A stretch of 39,565 bases of DNA. Source: Legionella tunisiensis (GTDB taxonomy: Bacteria > Pseudomonadota > Gammaproteobacteria > Legionellales > Legionellaceae). Below, one piece after another: positions 19,214 to 30,584 of this stretch. Each line of letters opens with the position of its first letter. Positions within the stretch are counted from its first letter, which is position 1. Below the pieces are notes generated by a model. That model was not told where the DNA came from. It saw nothing but the letters and a program-made list of their open reading frames with translations, and did not search any database. The position numbers and the translations under genes were made by a program. The stretch lies in the NCBI RefSeq assembly GCF_000308315.1, contig NZ_CALJ01000202.1:1-39565 (forward strand), read 5' to 3'.

Positions 19214-22200
19214 ATGAATAGAACTGAATTACAAGCTAAAGTTACATCAGCAATTAGAGCCATCGAGCTTTTAGAAAATGCTTGTGCCGATGAAGGAATG
19301 AAATCCTGGGATAAAACAGCTATTCATGTTGAAGAATTAAGCTGCATCAAAGCCGAGTTACAAAATAAATACTCACCACTTATATTAGAATTACCACCCA
19401 CGAAGCCTGATGCCACGTCTGCATTATCTAAAGACGATCGGGCTGCATTAGCTGCTTATAATCGTTATGAAAACAAATTGCAGTTTATGAAGCATTTATT
19501 GCCAGAAAGACCTCATACCATAGCAATATCGGTAAGACAGGATTTCTTATTCCTGAGCTGGATAGAGAAGTTGCCTCAGAACTCCTATATTCCCCAAAAT
19601 ACAAAGAGGATACTGAATTTGCTAAAGCTCTCAATTCTTTTGAGCAACATAAAGCGACTTATGGAAATCTTAAAAATATGTTGCAACGAGCTACCCCCGA
19701 TGTAATTCGCGGACTGTTAGAGGACTTTATTAAAAGCTACCGAACACTGAGACTTGCTGTTGAAACAGAGAGAAATCGTATTCAGGCAGAAAACGTGAAA
19801 AAGGAAGCTTTATGGAAAGAGATTAATGAAATCTCTAGTCCCTTAGTCAAAGTACACGGCATTAATTTGCAAGCTGATGAACCCTATAAAACACTTGGTG
19901 CAAACGCTGCCAAAATATACGGTCAAGTGGGGAATGAAGAGCGCAACCTTGCTTTACAAGAGATTGTTAATACGCTTAAAGCGAAAGTTAAGTTACTTGA
20001 TCAAGAAAGAGAAGAGAAACTAATTAATTTAAACAAGGAAATTAAGAAACAAGGAGAGACCTTTACTCATCTTTATAGGGATATAGCTATTCTTTTAAAA
20101 GCGCCAACATTGATGATAGTATCATTACTGATGTAAAAAATAGATTTGTTACTGAATATAATAAAATAGATATTGAGGCCGATGAAGTTGAGTTTAAAAC
20201 AAAGAAACTGGCAGCTTTAAAAGAGCTCAGAATAAAATTTGATCAGGTGATGATTGAAGAACGACAGTACATTAGTTCTGGAATAATTGAAGCAATTAAT
20301 GAAATAGCTAACAAATTTGCTAGACACCTTGAGGCATTAGATAACCAACTTAAGGATAAAGGCATAAAATTTGAAAGTAAAGACCAGGAATTAATTGAGT
20401 ATACGAAAAATACATTCAACATTAATCCTGCCTATCAGAAATTAGTAAGTCCTGATACCTTAATCCTGATACTTGATGATATTAAAAATAAAGACAAAGA
20501 GTTTGACGTTGTATGGCCTAATGCTGTAGCAGCAGTTAGACGCGGCCAGCAAACACGAAGAGAAGAACTTAAAGATAGCCTTATTCCTAATCAACGGGAG
20601 ACGTTCCGGTATTTTTACTCTGATATTCAAAAAACTAACTGGCTATGGCTTGTGGGAACAGCAAAAAGGTAGCTTTGTTGAAATACTGAATGATTTTAAT
20701 AGAGAATATGACGACGCCCTCCCAGAAAGCAGTTCTTTAACTACAATCATTGATTTCTATCAAGCTAAACAAACTGCTTTAAATGAATATACAGAAGAAT
20801 TAAAACGAGAAATACTTAACATACAAGGCGCTATCTGCACTGCGATAGTTAGAGCAGTCGATGAAATAGCCGATAGTATTGAGCAAGAACAACGTACTAT
20901 TAAAGCACAAATACAAGAAGATTTTGCATTTACTCTGGAAGAACAAGAACTTTTTGAGAAAATGAATAACTGTGCCGTTCAACGTGTTGCTGAGTCTGCC
21001 AGAGACGGCAAATCACCTGAAATTCTTGAACCTATACTCGAAAATGCTACAGAAAAGAAAAATGAGTTACAAAAATATTGCCTGCTATAAACAAAGCAAT
21101 AGAACGTTGCAGAGTGTAAAAATCGCAGGGTTGCAAGACAGTATTGTTCAACAGCAAAAAGCTTTTAGCAGTATTTTTGGTGAAGTTCACACTAACCTGG
21201 GTAAGTATAAATTATCTCAAGAGGCAATTTCCGCAATCAAGAGAAGCTTTGATACAGCTCATGATGCACCCAATGAAGATGAAGAAGATGAAATTACTTT
21301 TTATCAGCAGAAATTAAAGACTTTGCAAGGTATTACACGACAATTAGAAGAAGAGAAAAAGCAAGCGAAAACCCTCATTGCTAACACGCTAATTCAAAAA
21401 ATTAATGCTGTTGCCCTGGAAATAGATACAAAACGTCTGGAAATGGCAAACAAAACCGAGGGGTATACACTTCTAGAAAACGAAGCAGCTTTTGTTAGAG
21501 AGCTTAAAACGCCATTAGCAAGAGACTACCAACAATCAGTAGACCAAGCAGAACTGGAGGAACATCTAGAAATTTTGCTTGTTACAAAAGAGAATCTTAC
21601 TGCCGAATCAGAAAAACGGATAAAATTGTAGATCATCATACGCTTGCCCGCCAGCATAAAGGTAAGACTCAATTCTTTTTAAAGCTGAATGAATATGAAA
21701 AAGATGAGTCGTTGGTTCTTCTTGCCACGTTGGCCCAATATTTGACGTCCGAGCAATTACGCAAAGCAATCCAAGATAAATTACCACTTATCACTAATTT
21801 ACCCGCTTTAAACGCTGTTGAAGAGTGGGTAACAAATGATGTGGCCGATACGTCGGAAACCAAAAATAAAATTGCTTTTGCTAAATTATTGTTAGAGCAA
21901 AAATATTGCAGTTAGAGCTGATTTTTTCGATGAAGAAAATAATAAAATGGCGGTGGTCAAACTGTTAAGTGAAAAAGGATTAAGACAGTTTATAACTAAC
22001 ACATTAACAGATAACGAGGATTTATGTAGAGCGCTGCTGTTAATAGAACACTATGATCCTACTGCTATTAACGAAAAATTAATGTCTGATAAAGCGATTA
22101 GTATCAGCAAAATGGCAGTAGTTATCACTAAACTTGATGATTTTGTTGAAAACTATCCTAAACAAGCAGTTAAAGGTCAATTAGAGAACTTCCGTAACGC

Positions 22201-22510
22201 AGCAATCCCCGTTTTATTAACTGATAAGAACTGTGAAGCGAAACAAAAGGAACTTTGTACTTTAGCGAAAAAGCATTTTGAGCATCAGGACTTCCCTCGC
22301 CGTGTTCTTGCAGATGTGCTACAATTCATTACCCTTACATTCCTATTTATTATGCCGTACCGTGCATACAAGGGTAAATCTCTATTGTTCAGTCAGGCAG
22401 AGACAAATCGGGAATCCCTATTAAAACAGGATGTTTTACCTGCATTAGTAGCCGATAAGGATAAAGATGTGCCTGAAAATAAAAATGATGAACCAAAAGT
22501 AGAGCTCTAA
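19214..22510 (+). CDS. Large coiled-coil repeat protein, candidate Dot/Icm effector (about eight frameshifts)
   Basis: Restored length is about 1,100 residues, nearly all predicted helix and coiled coil, rich in Glu, Lys, Gln and Leu. At least four degenerate units of about 160-190 residues recur, each with an I/V-x-x-I/V-N/D-E-I-like block: WKEINEI (about nt 19815), IEAINEI (20285), VRAVDEI (20850), IQKINAV (21395). Between them comes a block like QxETFxxxYxDI: GETFTHLYRDI, RETFRYFYSDI, KAFSSIFGEV. Near the C-terminus is a hydrophobic helix (VLQFITLTFLFIMPYRAY), then SLLFSQAETNRESLL and an acidic end (DKDKDVPENKNDEPKVEL). No signal peptide. Acidic tails and PmrA-type control are usual in Legionella type IV effectors. 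Indels near 19528, 20095, 20645, 21080, 21115, 21625 and 21905 split it. Start ATG 19214 has GGGG upstream. Exact function unknown. Confidence 0.65.
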
Positions 22511-22541
22511 TAATAAAAAAATCTGTCAGGAGCGCCCTCCT

Positions 22542-23438
22542 TTGCAACATGATAAAAAAGGCGCGGCCTATGCTGCGCTGTCCGGTCTTTTTTTGGCCTT
22601 ATAGGTTATTTTGGTGTTAGCGTAATTAATGCTGATATTTCGGTCTCAACTATGCTATTTTGGCGTTTCCTGGTTTCCGGCCTTTTTATTGCCATTCTCT
22701 TAATCCCCACTATGAACAAAGCCTTGGCTAATACCAGTTTTTGGGAGCTTTTCAAAGTAACCTTTGCCGGTGCCTTATTTTACGGTGCCTGTTCTATTTT
22801 TATTTTATCGCAGCCAAATACATTGGTAGTGGCTTGTCGATGGTTATATTTTTACTTATCCCGCTATCGTAATGCTGATCAATTTTTTATTCTACAAACA
22901 GAAAATCAGTAAAATTTATTATCTGGCAATCACGATCATCTTCATTGGATTAATCTTTCTCACCCATGGAGAAGGCATCAAATTTGATGTGACAGGCATT
23001 GGTTTAAGTTTATTATCTGCACTTCTTTATGCCCTTTATTTAATAGCCAGTAAAAGTAGTCCAGTACCCTCTCTCCTAGCTACATTGATGGTTTCGATTG
23101 GTTGCATGGCAGCCTGTTTAATAGCCGCTTTATTGGATAATACCTTCAAAATTCCTGTCGGTATAAACGTCTGGGTTAATATTTGTGGTATCGGGATAAT
23201 TTGTACCGCCTTGCCTATTGTTTTGCTATTACAGGGCTTAAAATACATTAGTTCTGTGCAAGCATCGATTCTATCTGTCCTTGAGCCAGTCTTTGTCGTT
23301 ATTTTTGGTATTCTACTTTTGAATGAAAAAATTAATCTTATCCAGGCGCTGGGAGTATTAATTTTATTGTCTGGAGCTTTGCTTGCTTTACTGAGTGAGC
23401 GACAAAAAATTGAGTTAGGACACTTGGTAGAGATTTAG
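22542..23438 (+). CDS. EamA/DMT-family transporter (three frameshifts)
   Basis: An inner-membrane protein of ten helices made of two EamA repeats, likely a metabolite exporter of unknown substrate. Restored N-terminus: KKGAAYAALSGLFFGLIGYF, first helix; later blocks SMVIFFTYPAIVMLINFLFY and SSVQASILSVLEPVFVVIFG are typical, the second closing with LLLNEKI, the classic DMT end. Indels in the T7 run near 22590-22596, near 22798-22806 and near 22852-22857 break the first half. Start TTG 22542 with AGGAG about nine bases upstream; no in-frame ATG fits. Length about 298 residues, normal. It converges on mutT with a 4-base overlap of stop codons. Confidence 0.82.
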
Positions 23439-23842
23439 AAGACTCTTTCGGACGGTTTATATTTCATTTTTATCAACTCAATAATCCGAACATTAGCTTC
23501 AAGAAAGGGATAGTTATTCAAGTCATCAATGCTAACCCAATGCAGATCAAGTTGGGATTCACGACAGCTGGGTTTTCCTTCATACCGACTGACGGTAAAT
23601 ACCAGCAAATTTACTGTGTTAGTATCGTAGCGATGGATTACTTCGGCTAAAAAATGATAATCACGAATATCAACATCTACTTCTTCTTTGATTTCTCTAA
23701 TCAGTGCCTGCTCAGGTAATTCATTCGCTTCTAACTTCCCGCCAGGAAATTCCCACATGCCGCCATGAGCGGCATGCAAGGGTCTACGAGTAATTAATAC
23801 CCGCTGTTCCTGATCAAAAATAATAGCAACCGCTACCTTCAC
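23435..23842 (-). CDS. mutT: MutT-type 8-oxo-dGTP diphosphatase
   Basis: A Nudix hydrolase that clears oxidised 8-oxo-dGTP from the nucleotide pool. The Nudix box is visible at [20 protein letters not shown] followed by EVDV: all acidic metal ligands are kept, but the usual Gly after EEx is Asp. [15 protein letters not shown] precedes it, as in MutT. I prefer GTG 23842 as start because it overlaps the secA stop as GTGA and gives [10 protein letters not shown]; the longer TTG start at 23860 reads through secA codons. About 135 residues, close to the E. coli protein (129). The mutT-after-secA order matches E. coli. Confidence 0.88.
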   Translation of the reverse strand: MKVAVAIIFDQEQRVLITRRPLHAAHGGMWEFPGGKLEANELPEQALIREIKEEVDVDIRDYHFLAEVIHRYDTNTVNLLVFTVSRYEGKPSCRESQLDLHWVSIDDLNNYPFLEANVRIIELIKMKYKPSERVF

Positions 23843-26531
23843 ACGAGACTCCCATGACAACTTTTAAATTTTTTGCCAGAACCACAAGGACAAGGATCAT
23901 TGCGCCCTATTTTTCTCTCTACGCGTCTAAAGGTAGTGTCACTGGTCTGTTCTCTGGATTCAGCTTGCTCTTCTTCATGTAGAAACTGCATTTTACGAAT
24001 CTGTTCTGCTCGACGTTGTTCTTCAACCGCGTTCACATCTTCTTCTGTTTGTACTTCAACTGAAGAGAGTAAACGAACAATGTCGTATTTCAGATTATCA
24101 AGCATCATGGTAAACAAAGAAAACGCTTCGCGCTTATATTCTTGTTTGGGATCTTTCTGAGCATAACCACGCAAATGAATGCCTTGACGTAAATGATCCA
24201 TTGCTGCTAAATGTTCGCGCCAATGAGTATCCATCGTTTGTAAAATAACTGATTTTTCAAATTGAGACAGTACTTCCCTGCTTGCTAACTTCTCTTTTTC
24301 CCGATATTGCTCGAGGCAAAGCTGGAATATTTTCTCTCTAATCTGTTCAGGCTGAATACTGTGATCATCTTCTACCCACTGCTCAATATCCCCTTTCAGC
24401 TTGAAATCTTCCAATAGAGCTTGCGTCAGTCCTTTCAGATCCCATTGATCTTCCAAACTTTGCGGGGGTATAAAATTATCAACCAATCCATAGATAACAT
24501 CTTCCCGCATTGCTTCAACTACCTCGCGGGGATCAGTCATTGCCATGATCGCAGCACGTTGAGTATAGATGACTTTTCTTTGCTCATTGGCGACATTGTC
24601 GTAATCAAGCAACTGTTTTCTGACATCAAAATGATGCCCTTCTAATTTACGCTGAGCATTCTCAATCGCTTTAGTCACCAGACTATGTTCAATAGGCTCA
24701 CCAGGTTTCATACCCAAACGGCGCATCATGGCGGCAACACGCTCAGAAGCAAAAATGCGCATCAAATTATCATCAAGTGAGAGATAGAAACGACTGCTTC
24801 CTTCATCACCCTGCCGCCCAGCTCGACCACGCAACTGATTATCAATCCGACGAGATTCATGGCGCTCCGAGCCGATAATACGTAAGCCCCCTGCTTTGAG
24901 TACTGCTTCATGGCGATTTTTCCAATCGGCCCGTACAGTCTGTCGGTCAGCCTCTGTTGCATCCGTTGGTAAAGCTGCCATTTCCGCAGCAAGGCTACCG
25001 CCTAATACAATATCCGTACCTCGACCCGCCATGTTAGTCGCAATCGTTACAACACCAGGGCGTCCGGCTTCGGCAATAATCTGCGCTTCTTTTTCGTGGA
25101 ATTTGGCATTTAATACCTGGTGTTTTAAACCCGCTTTTTTAGTAACTGACTTAGCAACTCGGATGCCTCAATGGATGCTGTACCAACTAACACCGGTTGC
25201 TTACGTGCCACACAATCTTTTACGTCTTCAATGATCGCTTGATATTTATCCTGCTGACTTAGATAAATCAGATCAGCTTGATCATGGCGGCGCATGGGTT
25301 TATTCGTAGGAATAACCACAACTTCGAGATTATAAATTTGTTGGAATTCATACGCTTCTGTATCGGCTGTTCCCGTCATTCCCGATAGTTTATTGTATAA
25401 TCTAAAATAATTCTGGAAAGTAATTGAAGCGAGGGTTTGATTTTCCTGTTGAATGGCAACGCCTTCTTTTGCTTCGATGGCTTGATGCAAGCCTTCTGAC
25501 CAACGCCGGCCTGTCATAGTACGCCCAGTATGTTCATCCACAATCACAACTTGATTGTCTTTAACAATATAATCAATATCTCGATGGAACATTGCATGGG
25601 CTCTGAGCGCTGCATTCACGTGATGCATAAGGATGATGTTAGAAGCGTGATACAAGCTTTCGCCTGGATCCAGTAAATTTTCTTTCATTAAAAGTTCTTC
25701 AATACGCTGATGGCCAAGCTCCGTTAAATGAGCTTGTTTTTGTTTCTCATCAATCGTGTAATCGCCATCATCTCCTTCTTCCTCTTGTTTTTTAGCAGAG
25801 GAATTAGTTTGTTCACTTTTTATATATAGCTCTGAACTACCTTCAGCAGCACCTGAAATAATCAGAGGCGTACGTGCTTCATCGATCAAAATGGAATCGA
25901 CTTCGTCAACAATCGCAAAATTTAATTCACGTTGAACTTTATCTGTCAAGCTAAAGGCCATATTGTCACGTAGATAATCAAAACCAAATTCGTTGTTAGT
26001 ACCATAAACAATATCTGCTCGATACGCAGCTTGCTTAGCATCATGCGGCATATCAGGGTAAATAACACCAACTGTTAAACCTAAAAACTCAAAAATAGGC
26101 TGCATCCATTGGCTATCACGCTTAGCCAGGTAATCGTTCACTGTAACAATATGCACGCCGTGTCCACTAATAGCATTCAAATAAGCAGGAAGTGTAGCAA
26201 CCAGTGTTTTACCTTCCCCAGTGCGCATTTCCGCAATATTACCTTCGTGTAGCACCATACCGCCGATTAATTGAACATCAAAATGTCTTAATCCTAACGT
26301 CCGTACAGATACCTCGCGCACCACAGCAAACGCCTCGGCTAATAATTCATCCAGTGTTTCACCTTCAACTATGCGGGCTTGAAATTGTGCTGTTTTAGCG
26401 GCTAATTCCTCATCCTTAAGTACCTGCATCTGGGCTTCAAAAGTATTAATAACCTGTACTGTTTTTTCCATGCGTCGCAAAGTACGTTCATTGCGACTAC
26501 CAAACATTTTTTTCATCAACGTATTCAGCAT
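23839..26531 (-). CDS. secA: Preprotein translocase ATPase SecA (one frameshift)
   Basis: The ATPase that drives preproteins through SecYEG. Order: N-terminal motor with Walker [11 protein letters not shown] (residues about 102-111), [19 protein letters not shown] (Walker B), preprotein cross-linking domain, second motor domain with [13 protein letters not shown] and RGRAGRQGD, helical scaffold, and the C-terminal zinc site [14 protein letters not shown], which binds SecB. The A run at 25135-25140 lacks one base; crossing it gives [19 protein letters not shown] and joins the halves to about 898 residues, normal. Start ATG 26531 opens [20 protein letters not shown], the usual SecA start. Essential, so the break is almost surely an error in the sequence. 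Confidence 0.95.
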
Positions 26532-26766
26532 AGCCCTGATAATCCTCTCGATAATTCCGGCTTTAAAGGCGCTTAATTTACTAGAATTTTGCCCAAAATG
26601 CCACGTAAACCATACAATGCAGTCAAATAGCTCGGCATTGCAAACAAAATGAACGTTCTGCTGCAGTTAAACAGACTTGAATACTCCATTTTACTCATCT
26701 GGGGGCACTAACAATAAATACAATCTTGATTGACCGAATTCTTGGTGGTATGTCCGATTTGCCTTC
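26532..26766. other. Region upstream of secA
   Basis: No convincing gene. In many gammaproteobacteria secM lies here; I find no start, signal peptide and arrest motif that would support it. The secA ribosome site is modest (AGAGGA about 11 bases upstream). Confidence 0.3.
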
Positions 26767-26853
26767 GTCATTCCAAACTTACTGAGGAATCTTCTAGCGT
26801 TGAGACGCGCTCTCATTTTTTGCGAGATGAGAGAAAGAAAAATTCGGAATGAC
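26767..26853. repeat. Palindromic REP/MITE-like element at the 3' end of dusA
   Basis: The ends are inverted repeats, GTCATTCC (26767-26774) and GGAATGAC (26846-26853). Inside, CTCTCAT (26810-26816) pairs with ATGAGAG (26827-26833). The motif of GTCATTCC followed by GAGGAATCTTCT resembles short dispersed palindromes known from several bacterial genomes. No transposase. The element overlaps the last codons and stop of dusA. Confidence 0.55.
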
Positions 26854-27923
26854 ATAGAGAATATGCAGCAAGAAAATCTAGTACATCATCGAATTTTTTA
26901 ATCTCAACTAAAGCCGCCTCTTCTTCCATCTCACTTAGCATAGCGAGTGATTTTTCTAATTGATCAACTTGTTTTAGCTGTTGTGCTTGCACTAATCTCT
27001 CTTTCCACGACTTGGCATGCGGCAAACCATGAGCCAAATTAAAAACAGGTTTCAGTAACAAGCTTAAAGGTACGCCACGCTCAAATTGCCTGTGAATATA
27101 GACAATATAATCACGCCAGATAGCAGAACGTGCTGGTTGAGGTAGCTCAGGATAAAATTGATGATGAATCGCCGCCAGTGCATAAGGATTTTGGCAGGCC
27201 AACCGCCCTAACATCACCCCATCAACTTGTTGTAAATGGCTTTTAATTTCATTTGCTGTATTAATATTGCCATTGATAACCACTGGTATAGTTGGCATTT
27301 CTTCTTTAATTTTATAAACAAATTCATAGTGTAAAGGTGGAATGGTGCGATTTTGCTTGGGATTTAAACCATGCAGCCAGGCTTTACGTGCATGGACAAT
27401 CAGTTTATCACAACCGGCATCTATCAACCGATGGGCAAAGGCTGCAAAAAAATCATAACTATCCTGCTGATCTATTCCAATTCGCGTCTTGGCCGTCACC
27501 GGAATTGAAACTGCATTTTTCATCGCTGAAATACAATCAGCAACTTGTTCAGGTTCAGCCATCAAACAAGCACCAAAACGACCTGCCTGTACTTTGTCGC
27601 TGGGACAACCCAAATTTAAATTAACTTCTGCAAATCCTTTTTCCTCAGCGGTTTTTTGCACAATGAACTAAGCCATTTTTATCTGCACCACCAAGTTGTA
27701 ATGCCAAGGGATGTTCTACCGGATCAAAAGCAAGTGCACGAGCAGGATTGTTCGTGATAGCCCCTACGGTTTGCATTTCTGTATATAACAATGCATAGGG
27801 AGCTATAAGGCGCATAAAGACACGAAAATGCGTGTAAGTCCAGTCAATCATTGGCGCTATGGCAAGCGGAGAAATTAAGGACTTAAGTCCTGTTGAGAAC
27901 AGTGAGTTAGGTAATGATTGCAC
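26813..27923 (-). CDS. dusA: tRNA-dihydrouridine synthase A (one frameshift)
   Basis: FMN enzyme reducing uridines (U20/U20a) in the tRNA D loop. Signatures: LAIAPMIDWTYTHFRVFMRL, LLYTEMQTVGAI, HPLALQLGG, catalytic Cys in LNLGCPSDKVQAGRFGACLM, KTRIGIDQQDSYDF, HARKAWLHGLNPKQNR and INGNINTANE. The LNLGCPSDKVQ and HARKAWL blocks and ID-D-x-Y point to DusA over DusB or DusC. The T run at 27652-27657 has one base too many. Restored length is about 370 residues. The final 13 or so codons (SEFFFLSSRKK and stop) lie in the repeat element, so the tail is probably acquired. Start is GTG 27923. Confidence 0.88.
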
Positions 27924-28007
27924 AACGCATTATCTGGTTATTTAAACTGGCTATTATACTCGATTTTGTAATATGCTCAAAAAATAACTACGTATATTAG
28001 CAACTAA

Positions 28008-28025
28008 CCAGGTTTAAAATCCTGG
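28008..28025. terminator. Stem-loop after recJ
   Basis: CCAGG, an 8-base AT loop, CCTGG, starting 4 bases beyond the recJ stop. Stem is short (5 bp) and the following T tract is weak; it may end or attenuate transcription before dusA. Confidence 0.3.
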
Positions 28026-28028
28026 AAC

Positions 28029-29760
28029 TTACAATGCCTGTAAGGCATCAATCACTAACTGTAGTTTTGTTCTCCCCTGATAAGTATTAATATCTAACTT
28101 ATAAGCTGCCTGTACTGTCTTAATGCGGTGATTCGGCCATTGATTTAGATCAACATTAAAAGCAATCGCATCAATAGCCTCTCCACCATCAGGATGAGCC
28201 AAAGCTAATTTTAAATGATTTTTTCCAACTAAACGTTGGTCAAGAACCTCAAAAATATTATCAAAGCAAGGCTCAGGAAATTGCTGCCCCCCAAGGACCA
28301 GCCTGTTGTAAAAGCAAGGCTATTTGCAAACTTAACTCATCAGGATTTAAGGAGCCATCTGTCAAGAGTTCGCCCTCGCACTGAGAAATATCCATATATT
28401 TAGCAACTTCAGCAACAAAAGCTTGCTGAAAATCCTCAAATGCACGAGGATGCATACTTAAACCAGCTGCCATAGCGTGCCCACCAAACTTAGTAAGTAA
28501 ACCAGGTCTATCTTTATCAACAGCAGCCAAAACATCACGTATATTCAAACCAGGTACTGATCTTGCCGAACCTTTCAATTCATTGTCACTAACTGCAGCG
28601 AAAGCAATAACTGGCCGGTGATAACGATCTTTTAAACGTCCCGCTAAGATGCCAATAACCCCCTGATGCCAAGCCTGATCCATCAAACATAAAGCAAGCG
28701 GTAACTGCTGTGTATTAGCCATTCTTTTAGCTAATTTATCCACTGCTATCATTGCCTGTTCTTTCATTTCAGCTTCAATCACTCGCCGCTCTTGATTTAA
28801 CTCATCTAATTGCTCTGCCAATGAACGTGCCTTATCAAGATCATGACTCAATAAGCACTCAATACCGAGCGACATATCATCCAGTCGACCTGCAGCATTC
28901 AATCTTGGAGCAACGACAAAACCCAAATCACTTTCCCGCAAACGAGAATAGTCACGATTAGCAATTTCAATTAAAGCCTTAATACCAGGACGACAAAGGC
29001 CTTGACGCATGCGTGCCAGACCTTGATTAACCAAAACACGATTGTTTTGATCAAGGGCTACCACATCAGCAACGGTACCTAGCGCAACCAAATCAAGAAA
29101 CTGCGCCATATTGGGTGCAGTAAGTCCTTGAGCATTAAACCAATCGTTATTAATAAGATATCGTCTTAAAGCCAGCATTAGATAGAAAATGACCCCAACA
29201 CCGGCAATTGATTTACTTTTAAATTGATCCCCAACTTGATTGGGATTTATGATTGCACAAGCTTTGGGCAAAATATCGGCTGGTAGATGATGATCAGTAA
29301 CCAGGACATCAATACCCGCTTGATTGGCCGCATCAACACCATCAATGCTGGCAATACCGTTGTCAACTGTGATTATCAAGTGTGGCTGCCATTTTTTAGC
29401 AACCTCAACGATCGCTGGCGTTAAACCATAGCCAAAATCAAAGCGATTAGGGACCAAAAACTCAACCTGAGAGGCTCCCATCGCGCGTAATGCTGAAACA
29501 GCGAGAGCCGTGGAGGTTGCGCCGTCTGCATCAAAATCACCAATAATAAGAATACGTTCTTTCGCCTCCAGAGCTTTGGCAAGGCGAATACAAGCTTTAT
29601 CGATATCTGTCAGAGCATCAAATGGCAATAAAGCTTGTAAACTTTTATCTAATTGAGACTCGTGTCTTACTCCACGAGAAGCATAAATACGCTGTAAAAC
29701 AGGGGGACAGGAGGGTAAAACAGGTAAAGAGTGGGGTAACTCTCGTTGTTTAATACGCAT
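28029..29760 (-). CDS. recJ: Single-stranded-DNA exonuclease RecJ (one frameshift)
   Basis: A 5'-3' exonuclease used in recombination and mismatch repair. DHH phosphoesterase motifs: IIGDFDADGATSTALAV (motif I), VDNGIAS, VTDHHLPAD (DHH, motif III) and the DHHA1 part with KGSARSVPGLNIRDVL and GGHAMAAGLS. The run of C at 28287-28292 has an extra base; corrected, the OB-like C-terminus reads QQFPEPCFDNIFEVLDQR and ends LVIDALQAL. Restored length is about 577 residues, matching E. coli RecJ. It starts 6 bases after the rpfE-like gene, so the two share a transcript. Confidence 0.92.
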
Positions 29761-29766
29761 AACCTA

Positions 29767-30584
29767 TTATCTCCATAATCTCGACCACCAATGATTCTTC
29801 TGCTTGCTATATGCCATGTTATTCCAAAACCAGTGAGTGGTAATTTTTTTGTGTTTTCTTCTATCCTGGCTAGTTCCATCTGCTGCGGATATTTTAAGAG
29901 CAGTAAATCATTCTTTTGCATGATTGAGGCCGGCGTTAGAGGATTAATTTGTTCTAGCAGCTTGCCAGGATTAGCGAGAAGCACTTCATCATCAGTCACT
30001 ATCTTTCTATTTTTGGAAGGTTTAAATTCTCCACTTCCCCAAAACCACAAACCATTAATAGCTAATTTATTCTGTCGTTGTCCGTTCAATGAATGGGAAC
30101 TCAGATACATTTGTAACTCAGTGATTAGACGTTGCCAAAACAGTGTATTATCCATTGCTTCAAGGGCAGGCATCATCGATTGATGCAGCATTGTGTATAC
30201 TGATTTGCTTTTGAGGGCGGGCTTAGTATCTATTTTGAATAGCCAAGTCTGTTCATCATGATAAACCGGTGAAAAATTATCTCCTTTCAAGAACTGTGTC
30301 AGCTCCGCAAACCATAAACGAGATTCATCTTCTGTTAATTCAAGTTCCTTGCCAGTTGCAACCACCATTGCATCGTTGTGAGTTGCTTGCCAATGAATGG
30401 GGGATGCGATTAGCCATTTCCCCTCTAAATGATGAGAGAGGCGCAGTAAGTCAGCCAGAGGCGGATAGATTGGATCACAACCTAAACAACTTAAAAAATT
30501 GAGGTAATAGTGGCCATAACTGACAAGCGGTTTACTACCAGCAGGCGCATCATCCCTTATACCATTAACAACCACATCCATCAT
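29767..30584 (-). CDS. RpfE-like protein (phosphoglycerate mutase-related family) (one frameshift)
   Basis: This family lies next to recJ in Xanthomonas (rpfE) and other gammaproteobacteria and resembles cofactor-independent phosphoglycerate mutases, but its activity is not established. Visible marks are DPIYPPLADLLRLS, AINGLWFWGSGEFKP and a Trp-rich end. The T run at 29844-29850 has an indel; the true end is THWFWNNMAYSKQKNHWW followed by SRLWR, with stop at 29767. Uncorrected, the frame runs on falsely into recJ. Restored length is about 272 residues. The start ATG overlaps the alaC stop (TAATG), so alaC, this gene and recJ form one operon. Confidence 0.7.

Noticed and set aside
19214-22510. 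Reading the coiled-coil region as seven separate small genes
   Set aside because: Each break joins smoothly to the next frame, repeat blocks run across the breaks, and internal starts lack ribosome sites.
22528-22541. Small hairpin (AGGAG/CTCCT) over the transporter ribosome site as a riboswitch
   Set aside because: Only five base pairs with a four-base loop; no conserved aptamer nearby.
26532-26766. secM-like leader upstream of secA
   Set aside because: No start with signal peptide and no arrest motif could be found in any minus-strand frame.
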